Positions 1-7,527 of a DNA stretch of 64,000 nt are shown here, in pieces. The translations under genes were made by a program, and so were the position numbers. The stretch lies in contig JADZCT010000025.1 in assembly GCA_020851455.1 (NCBI GenBank), positions 1 to 64,000 of the forward strand, given 5' to 3'. Within the stretch, counting starts at the first letter, position 1; each line of letters opens with the position of its first letter. The notes under the pieces are model-generated. The model was not told the DNA's origin. It was given only the letters and a program-made list of their open reading frames with translations, and searched no databases. Source of the stretch: Gemmatimonadaceae bacterium (GTDB lineage: Bacteria > Gemmatimonadota > Gemmatimonadetes > Gemmatimonadales > Gemmatimonadaceae).

Positions 1-1182
1 CGTGCGGGCGAGCGGCCATTCCTGCTCGTCGCGCCACTTGTTCTCGCCCATCACGAAGATCGTCACCGGCGGATCCCTGTCCACTCCGTTGGCAATCCCC
101 TTGAGGTAGTAGTCGTGCCACCTCAGATAGATGAACTGCGGATCGAGCTCGGCGTCGGGGCCGAAGTCAATTCCGCGGTCGGTGGCGGTCGGGCGATTCA
201 CGAAGCGCACGCCTGTGCTGTGCGACCACGGTCCGAGTATGAGGCGCTTGCCCTTGCGCGCGGCCTCCGTCTTGCCGTTCGCGCGGATCTTGATGTGGTC
301 GCCGATCGCGCCGCGCAGGAAGAGGTCGTACCATCCGTCAACGGTGAGGTACGGGATGGCTATCTCCTGTACGCGGTCTTCGTAGCTGATCTCCTTCCAG
401 TACGGATCGGTACGCAGCGGATGCTTGAGCCAGTCGCGGTAGGGCTGGTTCACGTGACCCGCGGCGGAATCCGAAGTGCTGATGGGCAGGTTCCAGTACG
501 CCTTGGGCCAGTCGTCGCGATTGTTCGACTGCCCCACATGGCCGTCCATGGAGACGCCGCCCCACGGGAATGCAAATCCGTAGAAGAACGCGCCGTCTAT
601 GTAGGCCCAGTTGTTGTAGATGTCGGATGTTGTAACGGATGCGCTCATCGCCGCGAGATACTTGCTGCCGCGGATTGCCTGCGTGATCTCGGTGTATCCG
701 AGGTAAGATCCACCCATGAGGCCGATCTTGCCGTTGCTCCATGGCTGCTTGCCGATCCATTCGTCGGTGTCGTAGCCGTCGTTGGCTTCGTAGAGGTAGG
801 TGTAGGGCTCCCCGTCGGAATCGTACTTGCCGCGCACGTCGGCCTTGACCACCACGTATCCGCGCGCCGCGTACCACTTGCCCTGTTCGACCTCGCCCGC
901 CGAGTTGTTGCTGTACGGAGTGCGCCAGAGCAGGGCGGGGTACTTGCCGGGGGCGTCCGGGTAGAAGAGGTCAACGGAGAGTCTGGCGCCGTCGCGCATC
1001 GGGATGCGGACGTTGAATTCGGTGCGCACGCCGTACGTGGGCTGCGACAGCTTCGACGCGTCCCAGAAGCGCGTTGACTCGACGGGCCACTTGGGCGCCT
1101 GGGCGCTGGCCTGGGTTCCGAAGAGAGCAGCGGCTGCCGTGCCGCGGAGCACCGCACATGCCAGGAACGCACGCCAGTTCAT
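1..1182 (-). CDS. CocE/NonD family hydrolase (X-Pro dipeptidyl-peptidase type), 3' end outside window
   Basis: Only the first 394 codons are present; the frame runs off the left edge. The ATG at 1182 is preceded on the minus strand by AGGAG seven bases away. A hydrophobic N-terminus ending AQA (about residues 5-27) suggests export. The alpha/beta-hydrolase nucleophile elbow is GGSYLGY with Ser158, preceded by the D-V-R-G-K-Y-D-S-D-G block near 114-123 that is typical of CocE/NonD proteins. Members hydrolyse acyl esters or cleave X-Pro dipeptides; the substrate cannot be told here. The catalytic Asp and His and the C-terminal jelly-roll domain would lie outside the window. The family call is secure, the substrate is not. 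Confidence 0.9.
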   Translation of the reverse strand, partial: MNWRAFLACAVLRGTAAAALFGTQASAQAPKWPVESTRFWDASKLSQPTYGVRTEFNVRIPMRDGARLSVDLFYPDAPGKYPALLWRTPYSNNSAGEVEQGKWYAARGYVVVKADVRGKYDSDGEPYTYLYEANDGYDTDEWIGKQPWSNGKIGLMGGSYLGYTEITQAIRGSKYLAAMSASVTTSDIYNNWAYIDGAFFYGFAFPWGGVSMDGHVGQSNNRDDWPKAYWNLPISTSDSAAGHVNQPYRDWLKHPLRTDPYWKEISYEDRVQEIAIPYLTVDGWYDLFLRGAIGDHIKIRANGKTEAARKGKRLILGPWSHSTGVRFVNRPTATDRGIDFGPDAELDPQFIYLRWHDYYLKGIANGVDRDPPVTIFVMGENKWRDEQEWPLART

Positions 1183-1236
1183 CGGACTTCTCCTGTAGGG
1201 GCGCTGGAATGTAGTTGTGCCCGGCCCGGGCCGATA

Positions 1237-1253
1237 GCCAGCTTGAAGCTGGC
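1237..1253. promoter_or_regulatory. Perfect 17-bp palindrome between divergent genes
   Basis: GCCAGCTTGAAGCTGGC is an 8+1+8 perfect inverted repeat in the 111-bp gap between the CocE-type gene and the Fur-containing operon. It could be an operator, possibly for the Fur-like protein two genes downstream, or a small hairpin. No T-tract follows, so a terminator role is less likely. Confidence 0.4.
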
Positions 1254-1281
1254 GGAACGCTCGCGCTGAGCCGTTGCCGAT

Positions 1282-1287
1282 TATCTT
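1282..1287 (+). promoter_or_regulatory. Candidate -10 element (TATCTT), near-leaderless
   Basis: TATCTT fits the TAnnnT pattern of a -10 box and ends six bases before the GTG at 1294. Transcription would then begin at or next to the start codon. It resembles the GTAACTT motif found elsewhere in the window. No convincing -35 was seen. Confidence 0.35.
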
Positions 1288-1293
1288 GATCGC

Positions 1294-1722
1294 GTGATCA
1301 GCGAGACCCGCGAACGCTTCATCCGGTCAATTGCAGAGCGCATCGCGCCGGAACGGATCCTGGAGGCGCACTTCTTCCCTTCCATCCGGCAGGGGCAGGT
1401 GGAGACTGGCGTGGCGGTGATCGCAGCCGCGGTGGAGCCGGCGCCGCCCGACGAGGGTCAGTTGCCGCTGCACACGGTAGACACAGCAGCGCCCGTCGGA
1501 CGGGCCGCCGCGCGCGCCGAGGTGTTTACCGCGACCTACCACTGGACGCGAAAGGGCCCCGACCGCGGACGCTGGCTCGTGGAGGTGGTGGCCGAAGCGC
1601 ACGCCCCGATCGTGACGGTGGAGGTGGTGGTGCGCGGCGTGCAGGAACGCGCGGGAGAGGCGCTCGACGCCCACCGCATGGCGGGTGACGAAGTGCGCAC
1701 CGCAATCGCCGCGCTGCTGTGA
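1294..1722 (+). CDS. Unknown protein, first gene of the Fur-like/CcdA operon
   Basis: The protein has 142 residues with a GTG start. I do not recognise a family. It has no signal peptide or membrane segment, and looks like a compact alternating alpha/beta soluble protein: helical at residues 1-25, then strand-like valine-rich stretches near 36-48, 72-85 and 90-112, and a C-terminal helix. Its stop overlaps the next start (GTGA), so it is probably translated together with the Fur-family protein. Arg-, Glu- and Ala-rich composition matches the surrounding coding sequence, and the overlap supports it as a real gene. Function unknown. Confidence 0.6.
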   Translation: MISETRERFIRSIAERIAPERILEAHFFPSIRQGQVETGVAVIAAAVEPAPPDEGQLPLHTVDTAAPVGRAAARAEVFTATYHWTRKGPDRGRWLVEVVAEAHAPIVTVEVVVRGVQERAGEALDAHRMAGDEVRTAIAALL

Positions 1723-2228
1723 TCACGCCGCTCGACGTCGCCCGTGACGCCGCGCTGGAGCGGTTTCGCGCATGGCTCGACTCCCGCGGCCAGTCGGCGA
1801 CGCCGCAGCGGATGGCGGTCGCGCGCGCGGTGCTTGGCGCGCCAAGCCCGGTGTCGGCAGAGGATGTCGTTGAGTGCCTTCGGGCGCAGGGGCCTGCCCC
1901 GGGCGTGGCTACCGTGTACCGTGCACTGGACGCGCTGGTGTCGTGCGGCCTCGCGCAGGAGGAGAACCGCCATGAGGGATTTCGCAGGTTCCGCGCGGTA
2001 CGCGACGATGAGCCATCGGAAGAACTGCTCTGCACCAGGTGCGGGCGTTTGACGGTAATTGCCGGCGGTGTGGCGGCCGGCGGTCTCGCCAGCGCCGTGC
2101 GTGCCGCCGGGTTCATCCCGGTAAGGCACCGGCTCACCGTGTACGGGCTCTGTGGCGACTGCGCGCTGGTTCGCGAGCGCGGCGGCGCGACGGCTCAGGC
2201 GCGATCAACCAAGGCAGGAGCGAACTGA
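1719..2228 (+). CDS. Fur-family transcriptional regulator lacking the sensory histidines
   Basis: The 169-residue protein has the Fur winged-helix core (SATPQRMAVARAVL near 26-39, VSAEDV near 45, GVATVYRALDAL near 62-73) and the dimerisation domain. The structural zinc motifs are intact: C105-x-x-C108 and C145-x-x-C148. The histidine cluster (HHxH) that normally sits just before the first CxxC and binds the regulatory metal is replaced by acidic residues in RDDEPSEELLC. One His remains at about 137. It may therefore sense something other than Fe, Zn or Mn, or use a carboxylate site. The GTG start overlaps the upstream stop, and ccdA begins three bases after its own stop, so it lies inside an operon. 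Confidence 0.85.
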   Translation: MITPLDVARDAALERFRAWLDSRGQSATPQRMAVARAVLGAPSPVSAEDVVECLRAQGPAPGVATVYRALDALVSCGLAQEENRHEGFRRFRAVRDDEPSEELLCTRCGRLTVIAGGVAAGGLASAVRAAGFIPVRHRLTVYGLCGDCALVRERGGATAQARSTKAGAN

Positions 2229-2231
2229 CGG

Positions 2232-2960
2232 ATGCAAGCTACCGGCTCGATTGGCATCGCGATCGCGTTCGCGGCGGGGCTACTCTCGTTTCTCTCGCCA
2301 TGCGTGCTCCCCCTGGTGCCGAGCTACGTCACGTTCATCACCGGCCTTTCGCTCGAGGACGTGACCAAGGCGCGTCGCGCCGCGCTCATACACGCGTTGC
2401 TGTTCATCTGCGGGTTCACGATCATCTTCATGATGCTTGGCGCGGGTGCTACGACGATCGGCTACGTCGTGAAGTCGCAGCGCGTGTGGATGGCGCGGAT
2501 CGGCGGTATCCTCATTATCATCTTCGGTCTCTATCTGCTTGGCGTGCTCAACATCGGCGCGTTCGCGCGAGAGCGGCGGATGCACCTCGCGGACAAGCCG
2601 GTAGGGTACCTCGGCTCCGTGCTGGTGGGGATCGCGTTTGGCGCCGGCTGGAGCCCATGCATCGGCCCGATCCTCGGGGCGATCCTGACGTACACGGCCA
2701 GCGAAGCCGACCTCCAGCGCGGCATGGTCCTGCTGCTGTCGTACTCGATGGGGCTGGCGGTGCCGTTCATCGCCGCGGCGCTCGCGGTGGACTGGTTCCT
2801 CACCGCGTTCGCAAGGTTCCGCAAGTACCTCGGCTACGTGCAGAAGGTTGCCGGCGTGCTGCTGATCGCGGTGGGAATCCTGATGGTGACGAACTACTTC
2901 ACCATCCTCGCGACGATGCTGCAGGCGTTCACGCCTGAGTTCCTGCGCTCGCGCATCTGA
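2232..2960 (+). CDS. ccdA: CcdA-type thiol-disulfide transmembrane transporter
   Basis: The 242-residue protein has six predicted membrane helices and matches the CcdA/DsbD transmembrane family. The paired motifs that carry the two reactive cysteines are clear: SPCVLPLVPSY (Cys24) in helix 1 and GWSPCIGPILG (Cys143) in helix 4. CcdA passes electrons from cytoplasmic thioredoxin across the inner membrane to periplasmic thiol proteins, for cytochrome c maturation and disulfide repair. The haem protein at 51276 would be a possible client. It is the last gene of the operon with the Fur-like regulator, which suggests redox- or metal-linked control. The stop codon lies inside a 14-bp direct repeat. 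Confidence 0.92.
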   Translation: MQATGSIGIAIAFAAGLLSFLSPCVLPLVPSYVTFITGLSLEDVTKARRAALIHALLFICGFTIIFMMLGAGATTIGYVVKSQRVWMARIGGILIIIFGLYLLGVLNIGAFARERRMHLADKPVGYLGSVLVGIAFGAGWSPCIGPILGAILTYTASEADLQRGMVLLLSYSMGLAVPFIAAALAVDWFLTAFARFRKYLGYVQKVAGVLLIAVGILMVTNYFTILATMLQAFTPEFLRSRI

Positions 2961-2982
2961 CCTCTGCCCGCGCATCTGACCT
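2950..2982. repeat. 14-bp direct repeat spanning the ccdA stop codon
   Basis: CGCGCATCTGACCT occurs at 2950-2963 and again at 2969-2982 (19-bp period). The first copy contains the ccdA stop codon. It is one of five such repeats at gene ends in this window. Confidence 0.85.
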
Positions 2983-3018
2983 GCGCGCGCGGACAAGGGC
3001 GCAGCAAGCAAATGGGTG

Positions 3019-3564
3019 TCAGAACCGGATGCCCATCCGAAGCGGGAACCACGACCTGTTGTCGGACCCGTCGAACACGGTAGTGGCGGCAAACTCGAGG
3101 AATGTCTTCGTGTTGCCCCACATGTAGTTCACGCCCACGCCCGCCGAGAGCCCGAAGTCCTGGTTGGCGCGCTGGCCGGAGATCCCGGGAATCTTGTCGC
3201 GCGGGTCGAAGGAGTACTTGGTGTTGTACATACCCAGCCCGCCGAACTGGTAGAACGTCTCGTCCGTGCGGTGGACCATGTCGAAGGTGGTCTCGATGAA
3301 CTGGACGTTGTCGAACGGGCGCCGGCCGCGGAAATATGTGAAGCCGAACGTTCCCCGTGCCGACCACGGTGCCGTCCGGTCGCCAAATGCATGGCGGAGA
3401 GCGACTCCCATCCCTGTCTTTGCTATGTCGTCGAAGCTGCCGAGCGGGAGCCCGATGGTCACCGCCGCGGACGTGCCCGAGGTGCCACCCGACTGCGGGT
3501 GGGCCGGCGAAGCGAGAAGCGCCGTCAGCACGGCGGCTATGGCAAAGGGTGTGCGGTTGCTCAT
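3019..3564 (-). CDS. Small outer-membrane beta-barrel protein, unknown role
   Basis: The 181-residue protein begins with a Sec signal peptide (about residues 1-23, ending SPAHPQ). It then shows alternating amphipathic strands rich in Gly, Phe and Tyr, and ends in FPLRMGIRF, whose terminal Phe is a typical BAM recognition signal. The size and pattern suit an 8- to 10-stranded barrel of the OmpA/OmpW type. No enzymatic residues were recognised. It is transcribed divergently from the lipoprotein at 3689. The fold and location are likely; the function is unknown. Confidence 0.75.
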   Translation of the reverse strand: MSNRTPFAIAAVLTALLASPAHPQSGGTSGTSAAVTIGLPLGSFDDIAKTGMGVALRHAFGDRTAPWSARGTFGFTYFRGRRPFDNVQFIETTFDMVHRTDETFYQFGGLGMYNTKYSFDPRDKIPGISGQRANQDFGLSAGVGVNYMWGNTKTFLEFAATTVFDGSDNRSWFPLRMGIRF

Positions 3565-3637
3565 GGATTGTGCGTCGTGACGTAGTGGATTCGGCCTGCA
3601 TCAGTTACCGGGAACATCGGCCGCGTGTTCCGGTTAC

Positions 3638-3643
3638 GATAAT
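3638..3643 (+). promoter_or_regulatory. Candidate -10 element (GATAAT)
   Basis: GATAAT matches five of six positions of the TATAAT consensus and lies 46 bases before the lipoprotein ATG at 3689. No good -35 hexamer is visible at 16-18 bp. The assignment rests on the hexamer and its intergenic position only. Confidence 0.35.
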
Positions 3644-3688
3644 AAGCGGTCGCACGTGCGCGGCCGCTCGTTGCACGGAGAATGCACA

Positions 3689-4558
3689 ATGCCGGGCGCC
3701 GCCCGCTCTTACCGGATCGTCAGCGTTGCAGTCGCAACGCTCCTCGTGTCTGCCGCCTGTGGTCGCAGGGATATGCCACCAGCCGATACGCGGCAGATCA
3801 CTCTCGCGCCCCAGGCGGCCGCAGAGCCGCAGCTTGCCGACCGTCCGCTTCCCGCTCCCGAGCCCGAAAAGCGGCCCGAAGCAAGGGAGCGCCAACGGCG
3901 CGAACCCACAGCGACGAAGCTGGAGCCGGTGGTCGAGCCAATGGTTGCGGCGCCGGCTCCGGCGGCGGCGCCAGCCCCGCTGCCGGTTCCGACGGAGACT
4001 CCCGCACCCGAACCCGCGATGGGGATGGTGGAGTCGGGCACGGCCTTCACGGTGAGGCCCGAAACGCGCATCTGCACGAACACGCACAAGCCGGGTGACC
4101 GGTTCACCGCGACGCTGGCAGAGCCGGTCCACGGCTCGAATGGCGTGACGATCCCGGCGGGAGCCACGGCAATCCTCCGTGTGGTGGAGCCGCGCGGAAA
4201 GGCCTCCTCGCAGGGAGAGGCCTCCCTGGCGTTCGACATAGTCTCAATCCGGTACGACAATCAGACGTACGAGGTTGCAGCGCACGTCACGCACACGGCG
4301 GCGGTGGAGCGGATCAACAGCCAGGGCAACGGCGACAAGGCCAAGAAGGTCGGCGCGGGCGCGGCAATTGGCGCAATCGCGGGCCGCATCCTCGGCGGCA
4401 ACACCAGGTCAACGGTCGTCGGTGGCGTGGTGGGGGCTGCCGCCGGCGCGGCGGTGGCAGCGAGCGACAACCACTACGAGACCTGCCTGAGCGGCGACGG
4501 AGCCATCACGCTGGCGTTCGACCGCCCGCTGGTACTGCGGCTTCCGCAGAGGCCCTGA
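3689..4558 (+). CDS. Glycine-zipper lipoprotein, Pro/Ala-rich
   Basis: The ATG at 3689 was chosen because GGAG lies eight bases upstream and the protein then starts directly with a signal sequence. The h-region ends in VSAAC, a weak lipobox with the Cys near residue 19. A Pro/Ala/Glu-rich linker (about 30-120) leads to a globular part containing NTHKPGDRFTATL. A glycine-zipper segment follows near 225-255 (VGAGAAIGAIAGRILGG, then VVGGVVGAAAGAAVAA), like those in outer-membrane lipoproteins of the SlyB/RcpE type. The protein is about 289 residues. It probably sits at the cell envelope; no enzymatic function is suggested. It converges on the gamma-glutamyltransferase gene. Confidence 0.7.
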   Translation: MPGAARSYRIVSVAVATLLVSAACGRRDMPPADTRQITLAPQAAAEPQLADRPLPAPEPEKRPEARERQRREPTATKLEPVVEPMVAAPAPAAAPAPLPVPTETPAPEPAMGMVESGTAFTVRPETRICTNTHKPGDRFTATLAEPVHGSNGVTIPAGATAILRVVEPRGKASSQGEASLAFDIVSIRYDNQTYEVAAHVTHTAAVERINSQGNGDKAKKVGAGAAIGAIAGRILGGNTRSTVVGGVVGAAAGAAVAASDNHYETCLSGDGAITLAFDRPLVLRLPQRP

Positions 4559-4586
4559 CCCGCGCGCGCCGGTTGCATCCGACACA

Positions 4587-4618
4587 GTCAGTATCCGACG
4601 GCGTCAGTATCCGACGGC
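4587..4618. repeat. 16-bp tandem duplication at the ggt stop codon
   Basis: GTCAGTATCCGACGGC occurs twice head to tail (4587-4602 and 4603-4618) with no mismatch. The copy at 4603 holds the last codons and stop of ggt on the minus strand; the other copy lies just downstream of that stop. Exact identity points to recent slippage. Confidence 0.9.
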
Positions 4619-6481
4619 GGTTGCGCCCGCTGACCGGGGCTCCGGTACGCCCTGCCACCCGCCCTTCACGCGCATGATGGCGTTGACCGTGGCGAGCGAG
4701 CCGCGCGTGCCGAGCGTGTGCCCCATCGCCTTGAGCGAATCCACGACGGCGCCGGCAAGCCCCCGCTGCTCGTAGTCGAGCTGGTCGGGCAGCGCCTGGT
4801 GGTGCAGGCGCGGCGCTCGCATCGCGTCGGAGAGGGTCATGCCCTGCTCGATGACGTTGAGGATCACCTCCATCGTGGAGGTGATGATCGTAGGGCCACC
4901 CGCCGCGCCGATTACCATGAGCAGTCTGCCCTGCGGGTCGAGCACGATGGTGGGCGACATCGCCGAGAGCATTCGCTTGCCCGGCTGGATGGCGTTCGCC
5001 TCGCCCTGCACGAGGCCGAACATGTTGGGCTGGCCCGGCGCGGCGGCGAAGTCGTCCATCTCGTTGTTCATGAAGAACCCAGCGCCGCGCACCCACACGC
5101 CCGACCCGTAGCCGCCGTTCAGCGTGGTAGTGGTGGCCACCGCGTTGCCCATGGCGTCAACCACGGAGTAGTGGGTCGTGTGCTCCGGCTCCGTGCCGGG
5201 ATTGAACTTGGGGGTCCGGGAGGCATGGTTGCGGTCAATCTGGTTGGCGAGCGTCTTGGCGTACGCCTTGTCCACGAGTTGCGCCATGGGCACCTTCACG
5301 AACGCGGGGTCGCCCAGCTTCTCGTTCCTGTCGGTGAACGAGCGCCGCAGCGACTCGGCGATGAGGTGGGCGTACTCCGTGCTCCCGGCCGGCGGGAGCG
5401 GAGCGAAGTCCTCGAGGATGTTGAGCGTTTCGACCATCGTCGTGCCGCCCGACGACGCTGGCGGCATGGAGATGATCGTGTAGTCGCGGTAACTGCCCGT
5501 GACGGGCGTGCGCCAGACGGGCCTGTAGTTCCTGAGGTCGGCTTTGGTGATGATCCCGCCGCCGCGCTTCATCTCGGCGACGAGCGAGTCGGCGATCGAG
5601 CCTTCGTAGAAGGCGCGAGGCCCGCCGTCAGCAATGAGCTGAAGCGTACGGGCGAGGTCCGGCTGGATGAACCGCGCGCCGAGCGATACGGCGTTGCCGC
5701 CGGGGCAGAACAGATCCTTGCCGCCGAACTGGGCGATCAGGGGGCTGCACTGGCCGCCGCGGGTGAAGTTGCTGTCGGCGATGAAGCCTTCGCGCGCGAG
5801 GCGGATCGCGGGCGCCATCACCTTCGCGAGCGGCAACGTCCCGTACTTCGCCAGCGCCTCCGCGAGCCCAGCCACCGACCCGGGCACGCCTGAAGCCAGG
5901 TACCCGACCGTGCTCTTGTCGGTGAGCTTGCCGTTTGCGTCGAGGTACATGTCGCGGGTTGCGGCTGCGGGGGCCACTTCCCGGTAGTCGAGCGTCATCG
6001 AGCGGCCGTCAGCGAGGCGGATCGTCATGAACCCTCCGCCGCCCAGGTTGCCGTTGCTCGGCGAGGCAACCGCGAGCGCGAATCCGGTCGCTACGGCAGC
6101 ATCAACCGCGTTGCCGCCTGCCTTGAGGATCTCCACACCGGCCTCGCTCGCGTAGCGCGATACGCTCACCACCATCGCGTGCTCCGCGAAGGTGGCGGGG
6201 GCGCCCGGCGTGAACCGCCAGCCCGCGGGAAAGGCGCGGCGTGCGGCCTCGGCAGCACGCGCCGGGTTTGCGTCGGCGGGCGCCATTGCCGCGACAACGG
6301 CTGACACGTCGGCTGCGGCGCGCACGCCTGCCGGTGCCGCCGGAGTGGGCGCAGGCGCGGGGTTCGGCGCTGCCGCCGGGGTGGGGCCGGCGGTACCCTG
6401 CGGCGTACGCGCGCAGGAAGCGAGCAGCGCGGCGCTTAGTGCCGCAACGACCGATCGGGAAACGGGCCTGGTGGTGCGCAA
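4604..6481 (-). CDS. ggt: Gamma-glutamyltransferase (glutathione hydrolase), lipoprotein form
   Basis: The 625-residue precursor belongs to the Ntn-hydrolase GGT family. It cleaves the gamma-glutamyl bond of glutathione and similar peptides in the periplasm. The autoprocessing site is EPEHTTHYSVVD, with Thr435 expected to become the N-terminal nucleophile of the small subunit; the large-subunit block SPSNGNLGGGGFM is at 140-152. The start carries a signal sequence with the lipobox LLASC (Cys23), followed by a Pro/Ala linker to about residue 55, so it is probably lipid-anchored, which differs from soluble enteric GGT. All family motifs looked for are present. It faces away from the murQ operon, sharing a short divergent promoter region. 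Confidence 0.95.
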   Translation of the reverse strand: MRTTRPVSRSVVAALSAALLASCARTPQGTAGPTPAAAPNPAPAPTPAAPAGVRAAADVSAVVAAMAPADANPARAAEAARRAFPAGWRFTPGAPATFAEHAMVVSVSRYASEAGVEILKAGGNAVDAAVATGFALAVASPSNGNLGGGGFMTIRLADGRSMTLDYREVAPAAATRDMYLDANGKLTDKSTVGYLASGVPGSVAGLAEALAKYGTLPLAKVMAPAIRLAREGFIADSNFTRGGQCSPLIAQFGGKDLFCPGGNAVSLGARFIQPDLARTLQLIADGGPRAFYEGSIADSLVAEMKRGGGIITKADLRNYRPVWRTPVTGSYRDYTIISMPPASSGGTTMVETLNILEDFAPLPPAGSTEYAHLIAESLRRSFTDRNEKLGDPAFVKVPMAQLVDKAYAKTLANQIDRNHASRTPKFNPGTEPEHTTHYSVVDAMGNAVATTTTLNGGYGSGVWVRGAGFFMNNEMDDFAAAPGQPNMFGLVQGEANAIQPGKRMLSAMSPTIVLDPQGRLLMVIGAAGGPTIITSTMEVILNVIEQGMTLSDAMRAPRLHHQALPDQLDYEQRGLAGAVVDSLKAMGHTLGTRGSLATVNAIMRVKGGWQGVPEPRSAGATAVGY

Positions 6482-6516
6482 GAGAGTCCTCCTGACGTGG
6501 ACGCGTGGCGCGGTGG

Positions 6517-6545
6517 CTGACCCCGGCGCGCACGGAACGTAACTT
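6517..6545 (+). promoter_or_regulatory. Promoter of murQ: CTGACC - 17 bp - TAACTT, near-leaderless
   Basis: TAACTT (6540-6545) ends seven bases before the GTG at 6553, so the transcript would start at or beside the start codon. CTGACC at 6517-6522 matches four of six -35 consensus positions with a 17-bp spacer. This placement favours 6553 over an upstream in-frame GTG at 6505. Confidence 0.5.
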
Positions 6546-6552
6546 AGCTCCC

Positions 6553-7524
6553 GTGGACCTACGCGTAACAGAGCAGCGGAACCCGCGCACGGCGCGGGTG
6601 GACCTCGCGTCTCCCGTCGAGATCGTGGATCTCATCAACGCCGAGGACCGGCTCGTCGCCGACGCCGTGGCGTCGCAGCGGACGCAACTTGCGACGGCGA
6701 TCGAATGGGCCGAGGCCGTTTTCCGCGCTGGCGGCCGGCGGTTCTATGTGGGCGCGGGCACGAGCGGCCGCCTGGGCGTGCTCGACGCGAGCGAGATCCC
6801 GCCCACGTTCGGCGCTCCACCCGGCCTGGTGCGTGGCATTATCGCGGGCGGCCATGCCGCGCTGACGCGGGCGCAGGAAGGGGCCGAAGACCGACCGGGC
6901 GCCGCCCGCGCTGACCTGGACGCGGAAGGCGTCCGGGGAGGCGACTTCGTCATCGGGATCGCTGCCAGTGGTACCACGCCCTACGTGCGCGCCGCGCTCG
7001 AGCGCGCGCGGGAGCTGGGCGCCCGCACCGCGATCGTCGCCTGCTCGCTCCCGCCAGCCGCGATCCTTGCCGCGGCTGACCTCGCAATCGTGCCGGTCAC
7101 GGGGCCCGAGGTCGTGACCGGCTCGACACGCATGAAAGCCGGCACCGCCACCAAGCTCGTCCTCAATACGATCACGACGGGCGCGATGATCCGGCTCGGC
7201 AAGACCTGGGGCAACCTCATGGTTGACCTGCAGGCGACTAACGCCAAGCTTCGCGATCGCGCGGCGCGCATCGTGTGCGAGGTGTGCGGCATGGCCCGTG
7301 ACGACGCCGTTGCACTCCTCGCTCGCGCGGGCGGCTCGGTGAAGACCGCGATCGTGATGCAGAAGTGCGGCGTGGACCGCGAGGCGGCGCTCGCGCTGAT
7401 CGAGGGCGCGGGAGGGAGCATCCGCGCGGTCGTGCGGGAGGCGCCGCCGCCGGTGAACGGCGCAGAGCTCGTGGCGTCGGGCGACGAGCCGGTACGGGCG
7501 GTGCGGCCCCCTCCGGATCGCTGA
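6553..7524 (+). CDS. murQ: N-acetylmuramic acid 6-phosphate etherase
   Basis: MurQ removes D-lactate from MurNAc-6-phosphate to give GlcNAc-6-phosphate in peptidoglycan recycling. The protein (323 residues) has the SIS fold with VGAGTSGRLGVLDASEIPPTFG at about 66-87 and EGAEDRPGA near 109-117. Glu81 and Glu112 correspond to the catalytic pair Glu83/Glu114 of the E. coli enzyme. The GTG at 6553 gives an N-terminus (DLRVTEQRNP) like that of known MurQ proteins; an in-frame GTG at 6505 would add 16 residues. It is followed by anmK after three bases, so the order etherase-kinase is a recycling operon. Confidence 0.95.
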   Translation: MDLRVTEQRNPRTARVDLASPVEIVDLINAEDRLVADAVASQRTQLATAIEWAEAVFRAGGRRFYVGAGTSGRLGVLDASEIPPTFGAPPGLVRGIIAGGHAALTRAQEGAEDRPGAARADLDAEGVRGGDFVIGIAASGTTPYVRAALERARELGARTAIVACSLPPAAILAAADLAIVPVTGPEVVTGSTRMKAGTATKLVLNTITTGAMIRLGKTWGNLMVDLQATNAKLRDRAARIVCEVCGMARDDAVALLARAGGSVKTAIVMQKCGVDREAALALIEGAGGSIRAVVREAPPPVNGAELVASGDEPVRAVRPPPDR

Positions 7525-7527
7525 ACG

